Source: a virus
DNA: 45,437 nucleotides
Reading direction: 5' to 3' (one strand)
IMG/VR virus record: IMGVR_UViG_3300036846_000965
Coordinates: 1-45,437 of that record
Both the position numbers and the translations under genes were made by a program. The notes beneath the pieces were generated by a model that ran no database searches, had not been told where the DNA came from, and was given only the letters and a program-made list of their open reading frames with translations. Of this stretch, positions 37,370 through 45,437 are shown piece by piece (within the stretch, counting starts at the first letter, position 1; every line of letters starts with the position of its first letter).

Positions 37370-39297
37370 ATCCCTCGCTTGAGTCTGGCTACACGGTCGA
37401 CGTCGCGGCGATCATCGCCGAGGCGGCCCGATCGGGCGCGCGGCCCGAAGCGAATCTGCTGGTGAGCGAGTGGGCCGATCAGCACCGCATTTTGACAACG
37501 CGATCCTCATCGGAGCCGGGGCCGTGGCGCACCTCGCGCACTCCGTACCTCAAAGAGCCGATGGATTGCCTGTCGACCAAGGATCGCACCGAGATGGTGG
37601 TGCTCATGACCGGATCGCAGGTGGGCAAAACCGAAACGGGCAACAATTGGATCGGCTTTGTCATCGACCAGGCGCCGGGGCCGATGCTGGCGGTCCAGCC
37701 GACGACGGAGATGGCCAAGCGCAATTCGAAGCAGCGCGTCGCCACGCTGATCGAAGAATCGCCAGCGCTGCGGGCGAAGGTGAAGGAATCGCGATCGCGC
37801 GATGCGGGAAACACCATCCTGGCTAAGGAATTTCCCGGCGGCATCCTGGTCATGGTCGGGGCCAACAGCGCCAAAGGCCTGCGCTCCATGCCCGCTCGGT
37901 ACCTATTTTTGGATGAGGTGGACGGCTACCCGGGCGATGTAGAAGGCGAGGGCGAGCCGTGCGAACTGGCGATCGCCCGTACCAGCACCTTTTCGGGGCG
38001 CTCGAAAGTCTTGATCACATCAACCCCGGTTGTTTCCGGGCGCTCGCGCGTTGAGGCCTTCTTTGAGAAGAGCGATCAGTGTTTCTATTACGTGCCGTGC
38101 CCGTTCTGTATCGAGATGCAGACGCTGCGGCTTGAAAACCTCCGCTGGCCCAAGCGCGATCCCGCCGCGGCGCACTACGTTTGCGAGGCGTGCGGCAAGT
38201 CGATCCCCAATCACGCGAAAAACTGGATGCTGCCGCGCGGCGAATGGCGGGCGAGCGCGCTCGCCGAGGGGCGCATACGCGGGTTTCATCTCTCGAGCCT
38301 GTACTCGCCCGTAGGCTGGCTCTCCTGGGGGCAGATCGCGGCCAAGCACGAGGCGGCCATCGACGATCCTACGAAGCTGCAAGTTTTCTGGAACACCGTT
38401 TTGGGCCTGCCGTGGAGCGATCGCGGCGAAGTTCCCGAATCGGATCGCCTGTACGAGCGCCGCGAGAATTACCCGATCGGCCTCGTTCCCTACGGCGGCC
38501 TGGCGCTTACCGCCGGGGCCGACGTCCAGCCGCGGCGCATCGAGGTGGAGGTCGTCGCCTGGGGCCGCGCCAAGCAATCCTGGTCGGTCGATTACCGGGT
38601 GCTCGAGGGCGACACCTCGCAGCCGGCAGTTTGGGACAAGTTGGGCGCGATGCTCGAAGAGGATTTTCCGACCGTCTACGGGCAGCCGGTTCGCATCCTG
38701 CGCTTGGCGGTCGACACCGCGTTCAACACCACGGCGGCCTATGAGTTCGTGCGCAAGATGAACACGGCGCGGGTCATGGGGATCAAGGGCGATTCCCGCG
38801 CGTCCGCTTTCGTCCAGCAGCCGTCGTTTGTCGAAGTGGGGCCGCAGGGCCAGCGCCTGAAGCACGGCGTTCGCCTCTGGTCGCTCAATGTGGGGATCGG
38901 CAAAGAGACGCTGTACCGCTGGCTGCGCTCGAGTGTGCCCGATGTTTCGATGGGCGAGGCCTGGCCGGTGGGCTTCTGCCACTTCCCGGAGTACTCGAAG
39001 GAGTATTTCGAGCAGCTGACCGCCGAGCAGCTGGTCACCAAAACGGGCAAGAACGGCTACCGGAAAACCGAATGGCAGAAGCGCCGCGACCGCAACGAGG
39101 CGCTCGACGTGCGGATTTACGCAATGGCCGCGGCCAACTCGCTGCGCACCGAGATTTGGAGCGCGGAGAAATGGGACGACATTGAAGCGCAGTTGACGCT
39201 CGAGAAAGCGCCGCCGCTCCCACCGGCGCAACGGGGCCAGCCGATTGGCCCGCCTCCCAAGTTCAAATCGTTCGGCCCGAAACAGGAGATCGACTAA
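37366..39297 (+). CDS. terL: Terminase large subunit, GpA family (643 aa)
   Basis: Packaging motor and endonuclease. ATPase domain with Walker A GSQVGKTE (83-90) and Walker B YLFLDEVD (179-186). A zinc site of paired Cys (245, 248, 273, 276) sits between ATPase and nuclease domains, as in lambda gpA. The nuclease domain begins near ALTAGADVQPRRIEVEV. Length is normal for the family. GpA-type terminases usually cut at cos sites, so this phage probably has cohesive ends, although no cos was identified here. Confidence 0.95.
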   Translation: MNPSLESGYTVDVAAIIAEAARSGARPEANLLVSEWADQHRILTTRSSSEPGPWRTSRTPYLKEPMDCLSTKDRTEMVVLMTGSQVGKTETGNNWIGFVIDQAPGPMLAVQPTTEMAKRNSKQRVATLIEESPALRAKVKESRSRDAGNTILAKEFPGGILVMVGANSAKGLRSMPARYLFLDEVDGYPGDVEGEGEPCELAIARTSTFSGRSKVLITSTPVVSGRSRVEAFFEKSDQCFYYVPCPFCIEMQTLRLENLRWPKRDPAAAHYVCEACGKSIPNHAKNWMLPRGEWRASALAEGRIRGFHLSSLYSPVGWLSWGQIAAKHEAAIDDPTKLQVFWNTVLGLPWSDRGEVPESDRLYERRENYPIGLVPYGGLALTAGADVQPRRIEVEVVAWGRAKQSWSVDYRVLEGDTSQPAVWDKLGAMLEEDFPTVYGQPVRILRLAVDTAFNTTAAYEFVRKMNTARVMGIKGDSRASAFVQQPSFVEVGPQGQRLKHGVRLWSLNVGIGKETLYRWLRSSVPDVSMGEAWPVGFCHFPEYSKEYFEQLTAEQLVTKTGKNGYRKTEWQKRRDRNEALDVRIYAMAAANSLRTEIWSAEKWDDIEAQLTLEKAPPLPPAQRGQPIGPPPKFKSFGPKQEID

Positions 39298-39545
39298 TGG
39301 CCACACCAGCGCCCGATTATTGCGCCTTGCTCGCCGCCGCGCAGAAGCAGATGGGCTTGCTCATGTCCGGGCAAGCCGTCGCCGCGATTGAAACCCCGCT
39401 GCTTGGCCGGGTCGAATACTCAAAAGCGGAGATCGGGAGCCTGCGGCTCTACATCGATCAGCTAACCGCGCTGTGCGCCGCGCAGAACGGGCAACAGTGC
39501 TACGGCCCGCGCCGCAGGCCGATCAGCTTCGAGGCCTGCCCGTGA
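39297..39545 (+). CDS. gpW-like head-tail joining protein (82 aa)
   Basis: One-base overlap with the terminase stop (TAATG). A small helix-hairpin-helix with the gpW pattern (LMSGQAVAAIE, RVEYSKAEIGSLRLYIDQL). gpW plugs or extends the portal and is needed for tail attachment. Position between terminase and portal is the family's usual one. Confidence 0.8.
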   Translation: MATPAPDYCALLAAAQKQMGLLMSGQAVAAIETPLLGRVEYSKAEIGSLRLYIDQLTALCAAQNGQQCYGPRRRPISFEACP

Positions 39546-41173
39546 CGCCTTCATCGACATTTGAAGCCTATTCGGGCTACGGCTACGGCTACGGCTGGCA
39601 CGATACATCGCATTCGGGCGCTTCCTATCATCGCAAGCAGCTTTCGAACTGGCGTCCGTCGCAACTGCCGGCGGATATCGACTTGCTGCCCGATCTGCCT
39701 ACGCTCGTCAGCCGCTCGCGCGATCTCCACCGCAACAACGGCGTGGCCGCGGCGAGCTTGCAGACGCTGCAGGACAACGTTGCGGGCACCGGCCTGCGCC
39801 TGGCGTCCTGGCCCGATTACCGGGCGCTCGGAAAAACCAAAGAGTGGGCGATGGAGTGGTCGACCAACGTAGAAGCGCTATGGCGCACCTGGGCTTCGAC
39901 GACGGCTTGCGACGTGGCCAACGAAATGACGTTCGACACCATGACGCAGCTGGTGTTTCGCTCGGGCGTCGAGAACGGCGAGGCGATCGCGCTCGGCATG
40001 TGGATGGAGCGGCCTAACACGCCGTATCGAACCTGCATCCAACTGGTCGAATCCGATCGGCTGTCGAATCCGTTCGGAACGCCGCCTTCGCCAGCGTGGC
40101 AATCGACCGGCACGATGGGCATTCCGATTGGCGCGGGCGCTGCGATCATCGGCGGCGTGGAAAAAGACGTTTTCGGGAAACCGATCGCCTACTACATCCG
40201 CAAGGCTCCGCTGTGGCTGGGCGGCTGGGCGGTCGCACTCTCGGGCGGCCCGGAAGAGTGGGAGCGCATCCCCGCTGAAACCGATTGGGGCCGCAAGCGC
40301 GTGCTGCACATGCACTCAAAGGAGCGCATCGGGCAGTCGCGCGGGCGTCCCATCCTGACGCCGGTGATCGAGCAGTTCCGGATGCTCGATTCCTACCAGC
40401 GCACCGAACTGCAATCGGCGATCGTGAATGCGCTGGTCGCGGGCGTGATCGAAACTCCGGTCGATCCCATGACGCTCATCGAAACGATGGGCGGCAATGC
40501 CAACACCTATCTGGAGAACAAAAACGAGTACCGGGTGCAGCTCGAGGGCGGCAGCATGATCCCGCTCTATCCGGGCGACAAGATGACGCCGTTCATGCCC
40601 GCTCGGCCCGCCGCGCAATTCTCGCAATTCGTCGAAGCCATCTCGCGGCAGATCGGCGCGGCGTTGGGCCTCCCTTACGAGCTCGCGCTCAAGGATTTTT
40701 CAAAAACGAATTACTCATCGGCGCGCGCGGCGCTCTTAGAAGCGTGGCGCTTCTTCACCGTCCGCCGCGCCTGGCTCGCCGCGTATTGGGCTGGCCCGGT
40801 GTACCGGCTGTGGCTCGAAGAAGCGATCAACATGGGCCAGGTCGAAGCGCCCGATTTTTACGAGAAAAAGGAGTACTACTGGCGCTCGAAGTGGATCGGG
40901 ATGGGCAGGGGCTGGATTGATCCCGTCAAGGAAGCCGAAGCCGCGCAGCTGCGTATGCAAACCATGATTTCGACGCTTGAAAACGAATGCGCCGAGCAGG
41001 GCCAGGACTGGAACGAAGTGCTGGAGCAGCGCCGCATCGAGCAGGACCGCATGAAAGAGCTCGGGCTTGAAATCCCGGTGCTGGCCGTTTCGGGCATCAA
41101 GGAAACGCCCGAAGGCGCAACCGCGCCAGTCGCGCCGTCCGCCGCGCCCGCGCAGCCGCAGGAGGCAGCCTAA
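39542..41173 (+). CDS. Portal protein, lambda family (543 aa)
   Basis: GTG start overlaps the gpW stop. Family features include SRSRDLHRNNGVAAASLQTL near residue 55, the central MGGNANTYLENK, and LPYELALKDFSKTNYSSARAA near 380. Forms the dodecameric ring through which DNA enters. C-terminal 30 residues are Pro/Ala-rich. Normal length. Confidence 0.93.
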   Translation: MTPSSTFEAYSGYGYGYGWHDTSHSGASYHRKQLSNWRPSQLPADIDLLPDLPTLVSRSRDLHRNNGVAAASLQTLQDNVAGTGLRLASWPDYRALGKTKEWAMEWSTNVEALWRTWASTTACDVANEMTFDTMTQLVFRSGVENGEAIALGMWMERPNTPYRTCIQLVESDRLSNPFGTPPSPAWQSTGTMGIPIGAGAAIIGGVEKDVFGKPIAYYIRKAPLWLGGWAVALSGGPEEWERIPAETDWGRKRVLHMHSKERIGQSRGRPILTPVIEQFRMLDSYQRTELQSAIVNALVAGVIETPVDPMTLIETMGGNANTYLENKNEYRVQLEGGSMIPLYPGDKMTPFMPARPAAQFSQFVEAISRQIGAALGLPYELALKDFSKTNYSSARAALLEAWRFFTVRRAWLAAYWAGPVYRLWLEEAINMGQVEAPDFYEKKEYYWRSKWIGMGRGWIDPVKEAEAAQLRMQTMISTLENECAEQGQDWNEVLEQRRIEQDRMKELGLEIPVLAVSGIKETPEGATAPVAPSAAPAQPQEAA

Positions 41174-42498
41174 TGAAAGACCGCAACTACTTTCGCATCC
41201 TGAGCCTGCTCGAGGAGCGCCCCTGGGCCATGACCGAAGCCATGATGCGGACGATTCACGACATTTTGCAGCGGCCCGCTGCAGATCTTGAAGCGGTGGC
41301 CGCCAAGATCGGGCGTCCGCTCGAGAATACCGGCGGCGAGATCACCATGCGCGGCTCGACGGCCATCCTCTCGATTGAAGGGCCGATCTTCCGCTACGCC
41401 AATTTGTTCACCATGATTTCGGGCGCGACTTCAACAGAGATGGCCGCGCTCGCCTTCGATCAGGCGATCGAGAACCCGGCTGTCTCGCAAATTGTGTTGC
41501 ACATCAATTCACCAGGCGGCGACGCCGATGGAATTTCGAGCTTCGCCGACCAGGTCCACGCAGGCTCGCTGCGCAAACCGGTGATCGCCTATGTCGATTT
41601 CCTGGGCGCGAGCGCGGCGTACTGGATCGCTTCGGCGGCGTCCTCGATCGTGGCCGATGAAAGCGCGTTCCTAGGCTCCATCGGCGTCCGCGCCTCGGTG
41701 GTCGACCGCAGCGCCGCGCAGGAGCGCCAGGGCGTCAAAACGTACAAGATCGTGAGCTCGCAATCGCCGCGCAAGGAAATGAATCCGGCGACCGACCAGG
41801 GCCGCGCCGATCTACAGGAAATGATCGATTCGATGGCCGAACTATTCATCTCGCGCGTGGCGCAGTTCCGCGGCACCACGTTCGACCGGGTCGCCAGCGA
41901 TTTCGGGCAGGGCGGCGTTATGCCAGCGCACGCTGCCCTCGAGCACGGCATGATCGACCGGGTCCAGGCCTTCGAGCCGTTCCTGCGCTCCATCGATCCG
42001 CAGCTAGGTTTAACGACGGCGGCGATCGCCGCCACAACTGAGGAGGTAATCACCATGGCCGAACCGACGCACACACCGCCGCCAACGCCCCCGCCAACGC
42101 CGACGCATACGCCTACGCCAACGCCGGCGCCCACTCACACCCCCACGCCCACACCAGCGCCCACGCCAACGCCGCCGACCAAGTCCTCGCTTGAGGACGA
42201 GCGCGCCCGCATCAAGGCGATTCTGAACGCGCCCGAAGCGAAGGGCAGGGAAGCGCTCGCCCACGCGATCGCTTTCGAAACGACACATGACGCCGAAACG
42301 GCGATCAAGCTACTCGCCGCCGCGCCCGTCGCAGCGCCGCCGGCACAACCCGCTCCCACCTCGAGCTTCGACCGCGAGATGGCACGCGTCAAGAATCCGC
42401 AGGTCGGTCCCGCTCAAGGCGACGACACTCTAAGCGTTCGCGAGGAAGCCGCCGCGGTGCTCGCATTTATTCCGAAGCGCCAGCGCTTCGGCACGTAA
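41173..42498 (+). CDS. S49 head maturation protease with C-terminal scaffold (441 aa)
   Basis: ATG overlaps the portal stop. Residues 60-280 are an S49 (SppA/lambda C) protease: HINSPGGDADG (110-120), the nucleophile Ser147 in GASAAYW, and Lys201 as likely general base. A Thr/Pro repeat linker (about 296-335) joins a helical C-terminal domain resembling scaffolding proteins. An internal start makes that part as a separate product, as in lambda C/Nu3. The protease would cleave scaffold and itself during head maturation. Confidence 0.9.
   Translation: MKDRNYFRILSLLEERPWAMTEAMMRTIHDILQRPAADLEAVAAKIGRPLENTGGEITMRGSTAILSIEGPIFRYANLFTMISGATSTEMAALAFDQAIENPAVSQIVLHINSPGGDADGISSFADQVHAGSLRKPVIAYVDFLGASAAYWIASAASSIVADESAFLGSIGVRASVVDRSAAQERQGVKTYKIVSSQSPRKEMNPATDQGRADLQEMIDSMAELFISRVAQFRGTTFDRVASDFGQGGVMPAHAALEHGMIDRVQAFEPFLRSIDPQLGLTTAAIAATTEEVITMAEPTHTPPPTPPPTPTHTPTPTPAPTHTPTPTPAPTPTPPTKSSLEDERARIKAILNAPEAKGREALAHAIAFETTHDAETAIKLLAAAPVAAPPAQPAPTSSFDREMARVKNPQVGPAQGDDTLSVREEAAAVLAFIPKRQRFGT
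42055..42498 (+). CDS. In-frame internal scaffold protein (Nu3-like, 147 aa)
   Basis: Within the protease gene, AGGAGGT at 42041-42047 lies seven bases before the ATG at 42055 (codon 295), a near-ideal ribosome site that has no other purpose there. The product begins MAEPTHTP, has a Thr/Pro repeat and a helical scaffold domain (LEDERARIKAILNAPEAKGR). Lambda makes its scaffold Nu3 from gene C in this way. Confidence 0.75.
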   Translation: MAEPTHTPPPTPPPTPTHTPTPTPAPTHTPTPTPAPTPTPPTKSSLEDERARIKAILNAPEAKGREALAHAIAFETTHDAETAIKLLAAAPVAAPPAQPAPTSSFDREMARVKNPQVGPAQGDDTLSVREEAAAVLAFIPKRQRFGT

Positions 42499-42527
42499 GA
42501 CAGTTTCGAAAGGAAAGGAGTTTATCG

Positions 42528-43283
42528 ATGTCCGCACCAACCGGCCCCTGGGGGTCAGCTTCGTTTACAACTTCAGCGTCCTATGAATGGGGATCGCTGC
42601 TCTCCGATGGCGACGACATAGTAAGCAGACCGGGCACGCTTACCGTGGGCTTGAACATGATTCGCGGGACGATTGTCAAGTTTGATCCCGCGACCGGAAA
42701 CGTCACCGCGCCCGTCGCCGCCACGGATTGCAACGGCATCCTGGTCGACGATACCAACGCTACAACCGTGGCCGCGCCTTGCGAGGTGTATGTTTCGGGC
42801 AAATTCAAAGCCGACCGGATCACCTGGCCCGGCGCGCTTGCGCACGCTCTATGCACCGATTCGCTCCGCAGCCACAGCATCCTGATCGAGTCCGTCATGT
42901 ACATCGACGGCACTATGATCAAGAGCTCGCCGACCGCCGAGCAGGAAAAGAAAGCCAGCCAGGTGGTCGATGAGAATCGCGCCCGCCTGGACAAGGAACC
43001 GAAACCCGAACCGTGGGTCGCGCCCGAAGGACCGGGAGATGCGGAAAGCGCCTGGGCGCACTTGAGCGAGGAAGATCGCAAAAAAGACCTGGACTACCAG
43101 CGCCAATTGACCGAGCCGCCGAAGCAGGAATTGAAACCCGCCGGCGCAGCCTACGACAAATCCGGCGTGCCGCTTCCACCGGCGCACAAGGCAAATCACG
43201 AACCGGCGCACAAGCCGGATCACGAAAAACAGGCCGAGCATCACGCGAAACCGGAACACAAAACCGGCGAGCACACGAAATAA
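42528..43283 (+). CDS. Head decoration protein (D-like) with long charged tail (251 aa)
   Basis: GGAAAGGAG precedes the ATG. The first 130 residues match lambda D-type decoration proteins (IRGTIVKFDPATGNVTAP, CNGILVDDTNATT, VYVSGKFKADRI), trimers that stabilise the expanded capsid. D itself is about 110 residues; here another 120 residues rich in His, Lys, Glu and Pro (AHKPDHEKQAEHHAKPEH) are added. The tail should project from the capsid surface. Confidence 0.82.
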   Translation: MSAPTGPWGSASFTTSASYEWGSLLSDGDDIVSRPGTLTVGLNMIRGTIVKFDPATGNVTAPVAATDCNGILVDDTNATTVAAPCEVYVSGKFKADRITWPGALAHALCTDSLRSHSILIESVMYIDGTMIKSSPTAEQEKKASQVVDENRARLDKEPKPEPWVAPEGPGDAESAWAHLSEEDRKKDLDYQRQLTEPPKQELKPAGAAYDKSGVPLPPAHKANHEPAHKPDHEKQAEHHAKPEHKTGEHTK

Positions 43284-43355
43284 CCATCGCGGGAGACCTC
43301 CGGGCGCGGGGCGACACGTTCCGGGGGCCGCCGCTACAAAAGGGAGAACTAAACA

Positions 43356-44378
43356 ATGGCCGATCTATTTTCAACAGATGTACTCACCACCGTTGTCGCC
43401 AGCCTGCTCGGCACCCCGCAATTTCTGCTCGATCGCTATTTCCCAACGGTGCAAAGCGAAACCAGCGAGGAGATCCACTTCGATACGCTCGATGGCAAAC
43501 GGCGCGTGTCGCCGTTCGTCTCGCCGCTTGTCGAGGGGCAAATCGTCGCCAGCCAGGGCTACAAAACGTCCACGCTCAAGCCCGCCTACATCAAGGACAA
43601 GCGCGTATTCGACATGAACAGGCCGCTCAAGCGCTCGGCGGGCGAGCAGATTGGCGGAACCATGTCGCCCGTAGAGCGCCAGCGGGCGCTCGTCGCGCAG
43701 GACATGCAGGATCAACTGAACATGCTGCGGCGGCGCCAGGAAGTGATGGCCGGTGAAGTTCTCGCCAAAGGAACGCTGACCATCTCGGGCGAGAAATATC
43801 CGACCGTCGTTTTGAACTTCGGGCGCGCGGCGGGCAACACCACCGTTCCGGCGAAGCTGTGGAGCGATCCAACCTCGATCCCGCTTGACGACCTCCAGGC
43901 CTGGTCGCAAACCGTGCTGCAGCAGACCGGAGCCATGCTCACCGATGTACTAATGACTGTCGATGCATGGTCGGCGTTCCGCAAAAACGCGGACGTGCGC
44001 GATCAGCTGCACCTGTGGCGCACCTACAGCGCTCAACCTTCGATGACCGGCGATGCCGTGGTCGAAGAGGGCGGCATCTACATGGGCACCATCGCCGGAT
44101 TCAACATTTACGTGTATTCCGGCTGGTACGTCGATCCGCTCGATGGCGTGGAGAAGCCGATTCTTCCGCCAGCCACCTGCCTGTTGACCAGCGCGGCGCT
44201 TGAGGGCGTCCGCTGCTACGGCGCGATTCGCGACGAGGAAGCGGGCTTGCAGGCGCTGCCTTATTACGTCAAATCCTGGATCGAACCGGACCCCTCGGTG
44301 CGCTTCGTCATGCTGCAGTCGGCACCGATCCTGGTTCCGTACCGTCCGAACGCATCGTTTGCCGCGACGGTGCTCTAG
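43356..44378 (+). CDS. Major capsid protein E family (340 aa)
   Basis: ATG after AAAGGGAGAA. The sequence follows lambda gpE: FLLDRYFPTVQSETSEEIHFD near the start, then KPAYIKDKRVF, a spine helix with RQALVAQDM-like LVAQDMQDQLNMLRRR, and a C-terminal domain ending in VRFVMLQSAPILVPYRPNA. Normal length for the HK97-fold E family. Expected to be among the most abundant proteins made. Confidence 0.93.
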   Translation: MADLFSTDVLTTVVASLLGTPQFLLDRYFPTVQSETSEEIHFDTLDGKRRVSPFVSPLVEGQIVASQGYKTSTLKPAYIKDKRVFDMNRPLKRSAGEQIGGTMSPVERQRALVAQDMQDQLNMLRRRQEVMAGEVLAKGTLTISGEKYPTVVLNFGRAAGNTTVPAKLWSDPTSIPLDDLQAWSQTVLQQTGAMLTDVLMTVDAWSAFRKNADVRDQLHLWRTYSAQPSMTGDAVVEEGGIYMGTIAGFNIYVYSGWYVDPLDGVEKPILPPATCLLTSAALEGVRCYGAIRDEEAGLQALPYYVKSWIEPDPSVRFVMLQSAPILVPYRPNASFAATVL

Positions 44379-44492
44379 TCTCTCTCGCGCCCTCGCTCGG
44401 ACCGCGTAGGGAGCATAAGCCCGCCGCGCCCGGTGCCCGCCTGAACATGCCGGTCATTGGGCGCGGTTGCTTGGAAAGGAGTTTTTAGAAGA

Positions 44493-44858
44493 GTGGCCGA
44501 TTCGCCGACCAATTTCGCCGCGCTGCACGCGCCTATGCTGTGGGCCGCGCTTCTGCCCGAGTTCGGGCGCACGGTCCAGTATTATTCCGACGTCGATCCG
44601 CCGATCGCCATTACGGTGATCTGGCGCGAGGGCGTGGAAGGCGAGCCGATCTCGCCCGGAAGCTATTCGAACATCCTCGTTCAGGTGGCCGATCTTCCGC
44701 GGCCGCCTTCGACGCGCGACATGGTCGAGAGCGAAGCGGGAATGTTTGAAGTGTGGACCGCCGACGCTTCGGCTTACGGCTATTCGCGCTGCGTGCTCAA
44801 GGCGCAACCGGCATCGGAGACCAGGAAGGAGCGCGAGCGTTGGCGAATTTCACGATAA
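44493..44858 (+). CDS. Head-tail joining protein (FII-like, 121 aa)
   Basis: GTG start with GGAAAGGAG 11 bases upstream. Short beta-rich protein (FGRTVQYYSDVDPPIAITVIW, ILVQVADLPRPP) in the position where lambda has FII, the head completion protein that binds the tail. A possible hairpin (CCGCGCCC / GGGCGCGG, 44424-44466) separates it from the capsid gene and may lower its expression. Confidence 0.65.
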   Translation: MADSPTNFAALHAPMLWAALLPEFGRTVQYYSDVDPPIAITVIWREGVEGEPISPGSYSNILVQVADLPRPPSTRDMVESEAGMFEVWTADASAYGYSRCVLKAQPASETRKERERWRISR

Positions 44859-45286
44859 AAGTAACCGAATCGGGGCGGCTGAAGTTCATGAACCTGACGC
44901 GCGACCAGTTGCAGGGGATCGGCAACCGGATCGCGGCGGCGCAGGTGTCCCGCTGGCTGCAGGGCATCAACGCGCAGGGCCAGCCCGCCAAGCCCCTGTC
45001 GAAGGGCTACGCAGCGCAGAAGGCGCGATTCACCGGCAACCCGCAACCCAAGCGCGACAACTGGTTGACCGGGGCGATGGCCAACGATTTCACGGTGCGC
45101 CGCGCGGGCGACAACAAGATCCTGATCTATCCCGAGCAGCCTGCCAACCGCGATGCCGCCGCGCACTCCGAGCAGTACGAAAACATGATTGGCTTCGCGC
45201 CGTCCGACGAGCGCCTGGTCTACAGCGAAATCAGCGCGGCGTTTGCCGCGCTCGCCATCGAGGCCTGGGAGCCGGTCCATGATTGA
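44840..45286 (+). CDS. Tail-completion / connector protein (148 aa)
   Basis: TTG start at 44840 preceded by AGGAAGGAG; overlaps the previous gene by 19 bases. Basic, alpha/beta protein (KFMNLTRDQLQGIGNRIAAAQVSRWLQ). Size and place match lambda Z or HK97 gp10-type proteins that finish the tail end before joining. Family identity is not certain. Confidence 0.6.
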   Translation: MANFTIKVTESGRLKFMNLTRDQLQGIGNRIAAAQVSRWLQGINAQGQPAKPLSKGYAAQKARFTGNPQPKRDNWLTGAMANDFTVRRAGDNKILIYPEQPANRDAAAHSEQYENMIGFAPSDERLVYSEISAAFAALAIEAWEPVHD

Positions 45287-45437
45287 CCTGATCGAGCTCT
45301 CTAACGCGCAGGTGGACACGTTCCGCGCGATCCCCGAGCTCGTCGCCGTGCTCACCGATGCGAATCCCGAGCGCATCTATGCCTACATCGATTCGAACCC
45401 CGATCAGAATAAAATTCGTAGCGCCATTTACGAAAAA
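45279..45437 (+). CDS. Next head-tail or minor tail gene, 3' end outside window
   Basis: ATG at 45279 overlaps the previous gene by eight bases and stays open to the last base, giving 53 codons. Begins MIDLIELSNAQVDTFRAIPE. Probably a minor tail or terminator protein by position; too short to classify. Confidence 0.55.
   Translation, partial: MIDLIELSNAQVDTFRAIPELVAVLTDANPERIYAYIDSNPDQNKIRSAIYEK

Noticed and set aside
38020-39306. Long open frames on the minus strand opposite terminase, tail and other structural genes
   Set aside because: They are mirror frames of high-GC coding DNA; translations are rich in Arg, His and Ala and the sense strand has recognised families.

Overview
The window is a stretch of a temperate, tailed (Caudoviricetes) phage genome from a high-GC bacterial host. 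It has lambda-like head genes, a tyrosine integrase with a complete attP, a repressor with divergent control DNA, a recombination and replication region, and a long series of small accessory genes. The host is probably Gram-negative, because the head module is lambda-type and DUF3768 and DUF3489 proteins are mostly proteobacterial. The sequence alone does not fix the host, and an Acidobacteriota host is also possible. The window opens inside a tail-tip gene and closes inside a head-tail connector gene. The tape-measure and other tail genes must lie outside it, and the full genome is larger than 45.4 kb and may be circular or circularly permuted.

Layout. 1-8.6 kb: end of the tail module (tail-tip protein, a large beta-rich tail protein, a fibre, small partners). 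8.6-9.4 kb: leftward XRE repressor gene and a palindrome-rich control region with a near-perfect sigma70 promoter firing rightward. 9.4-13.0 kb: early operon with a YqaJ exonuclease and RecT-like annealing protein pair plus small zinc-binding and membrane proteins, closed by a terminator. 13.0-17.4 kb: a Pro/Gly repeat protein, a structured non-coding stretch, a Mom/GNAT-like protein, then a ParB-MT-A70 methylase, a second MT-A70 methylase and a PD-(D/E)xK nuclease joined by stop-start overlaps. 17.4-20.3 kb: small genes, an excisionase-like HTH protein, a zinc ribbon, the integrase, and attP. The attP core is the 3' half of a tRNA-Val(GAC), flanked on both sides by copies of AAGTGGCGTGG.

20.3-27.8 kb: zinc-finger protein, VRR-NUC nuclease, and a helix-turn-helix replication initiator carrying three palindromic iterons inside its gene (a lambda-O-like origin candidate). 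About 18 small, mostly overlapping genes follow, including a transglutaminase-like protein. 27.6-28.5 kb: a leftward pair (AT-hook/zinc-finger protein and a coiled coil) with its own promoter. 28.5-33.6 kb: three accessory transcription units, each preceded by the same promoter-like sequence (TGAAAATAGCC then TTGCGY) and associated with a dispersed C-rich repeat. 33.4-35.4 kb: a block without any GATC, with a DUF3489 protein and four tiny genes, a strong terminator and a probably leaderless promoter. 35.4-45.4 kb: late genes (ParB-DNA methylase, small and large terminase, gpW-like joiner, portal, S49 protease with an in-frame Nu3-like scaffold, decoration protein, major capsid protein E, connectors).

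Together these describe a lysogenic phage that integrates into a tRNA gene, carries its own annealing recombination and replication initiation, encodes three DNA methylases probably used for self-modification, and packages DNA with a lambda-type motor into a lambda/E-type capsid. No endolysin, holin or spanin was recognised; they may be outside the window or among the small membrane proteins.
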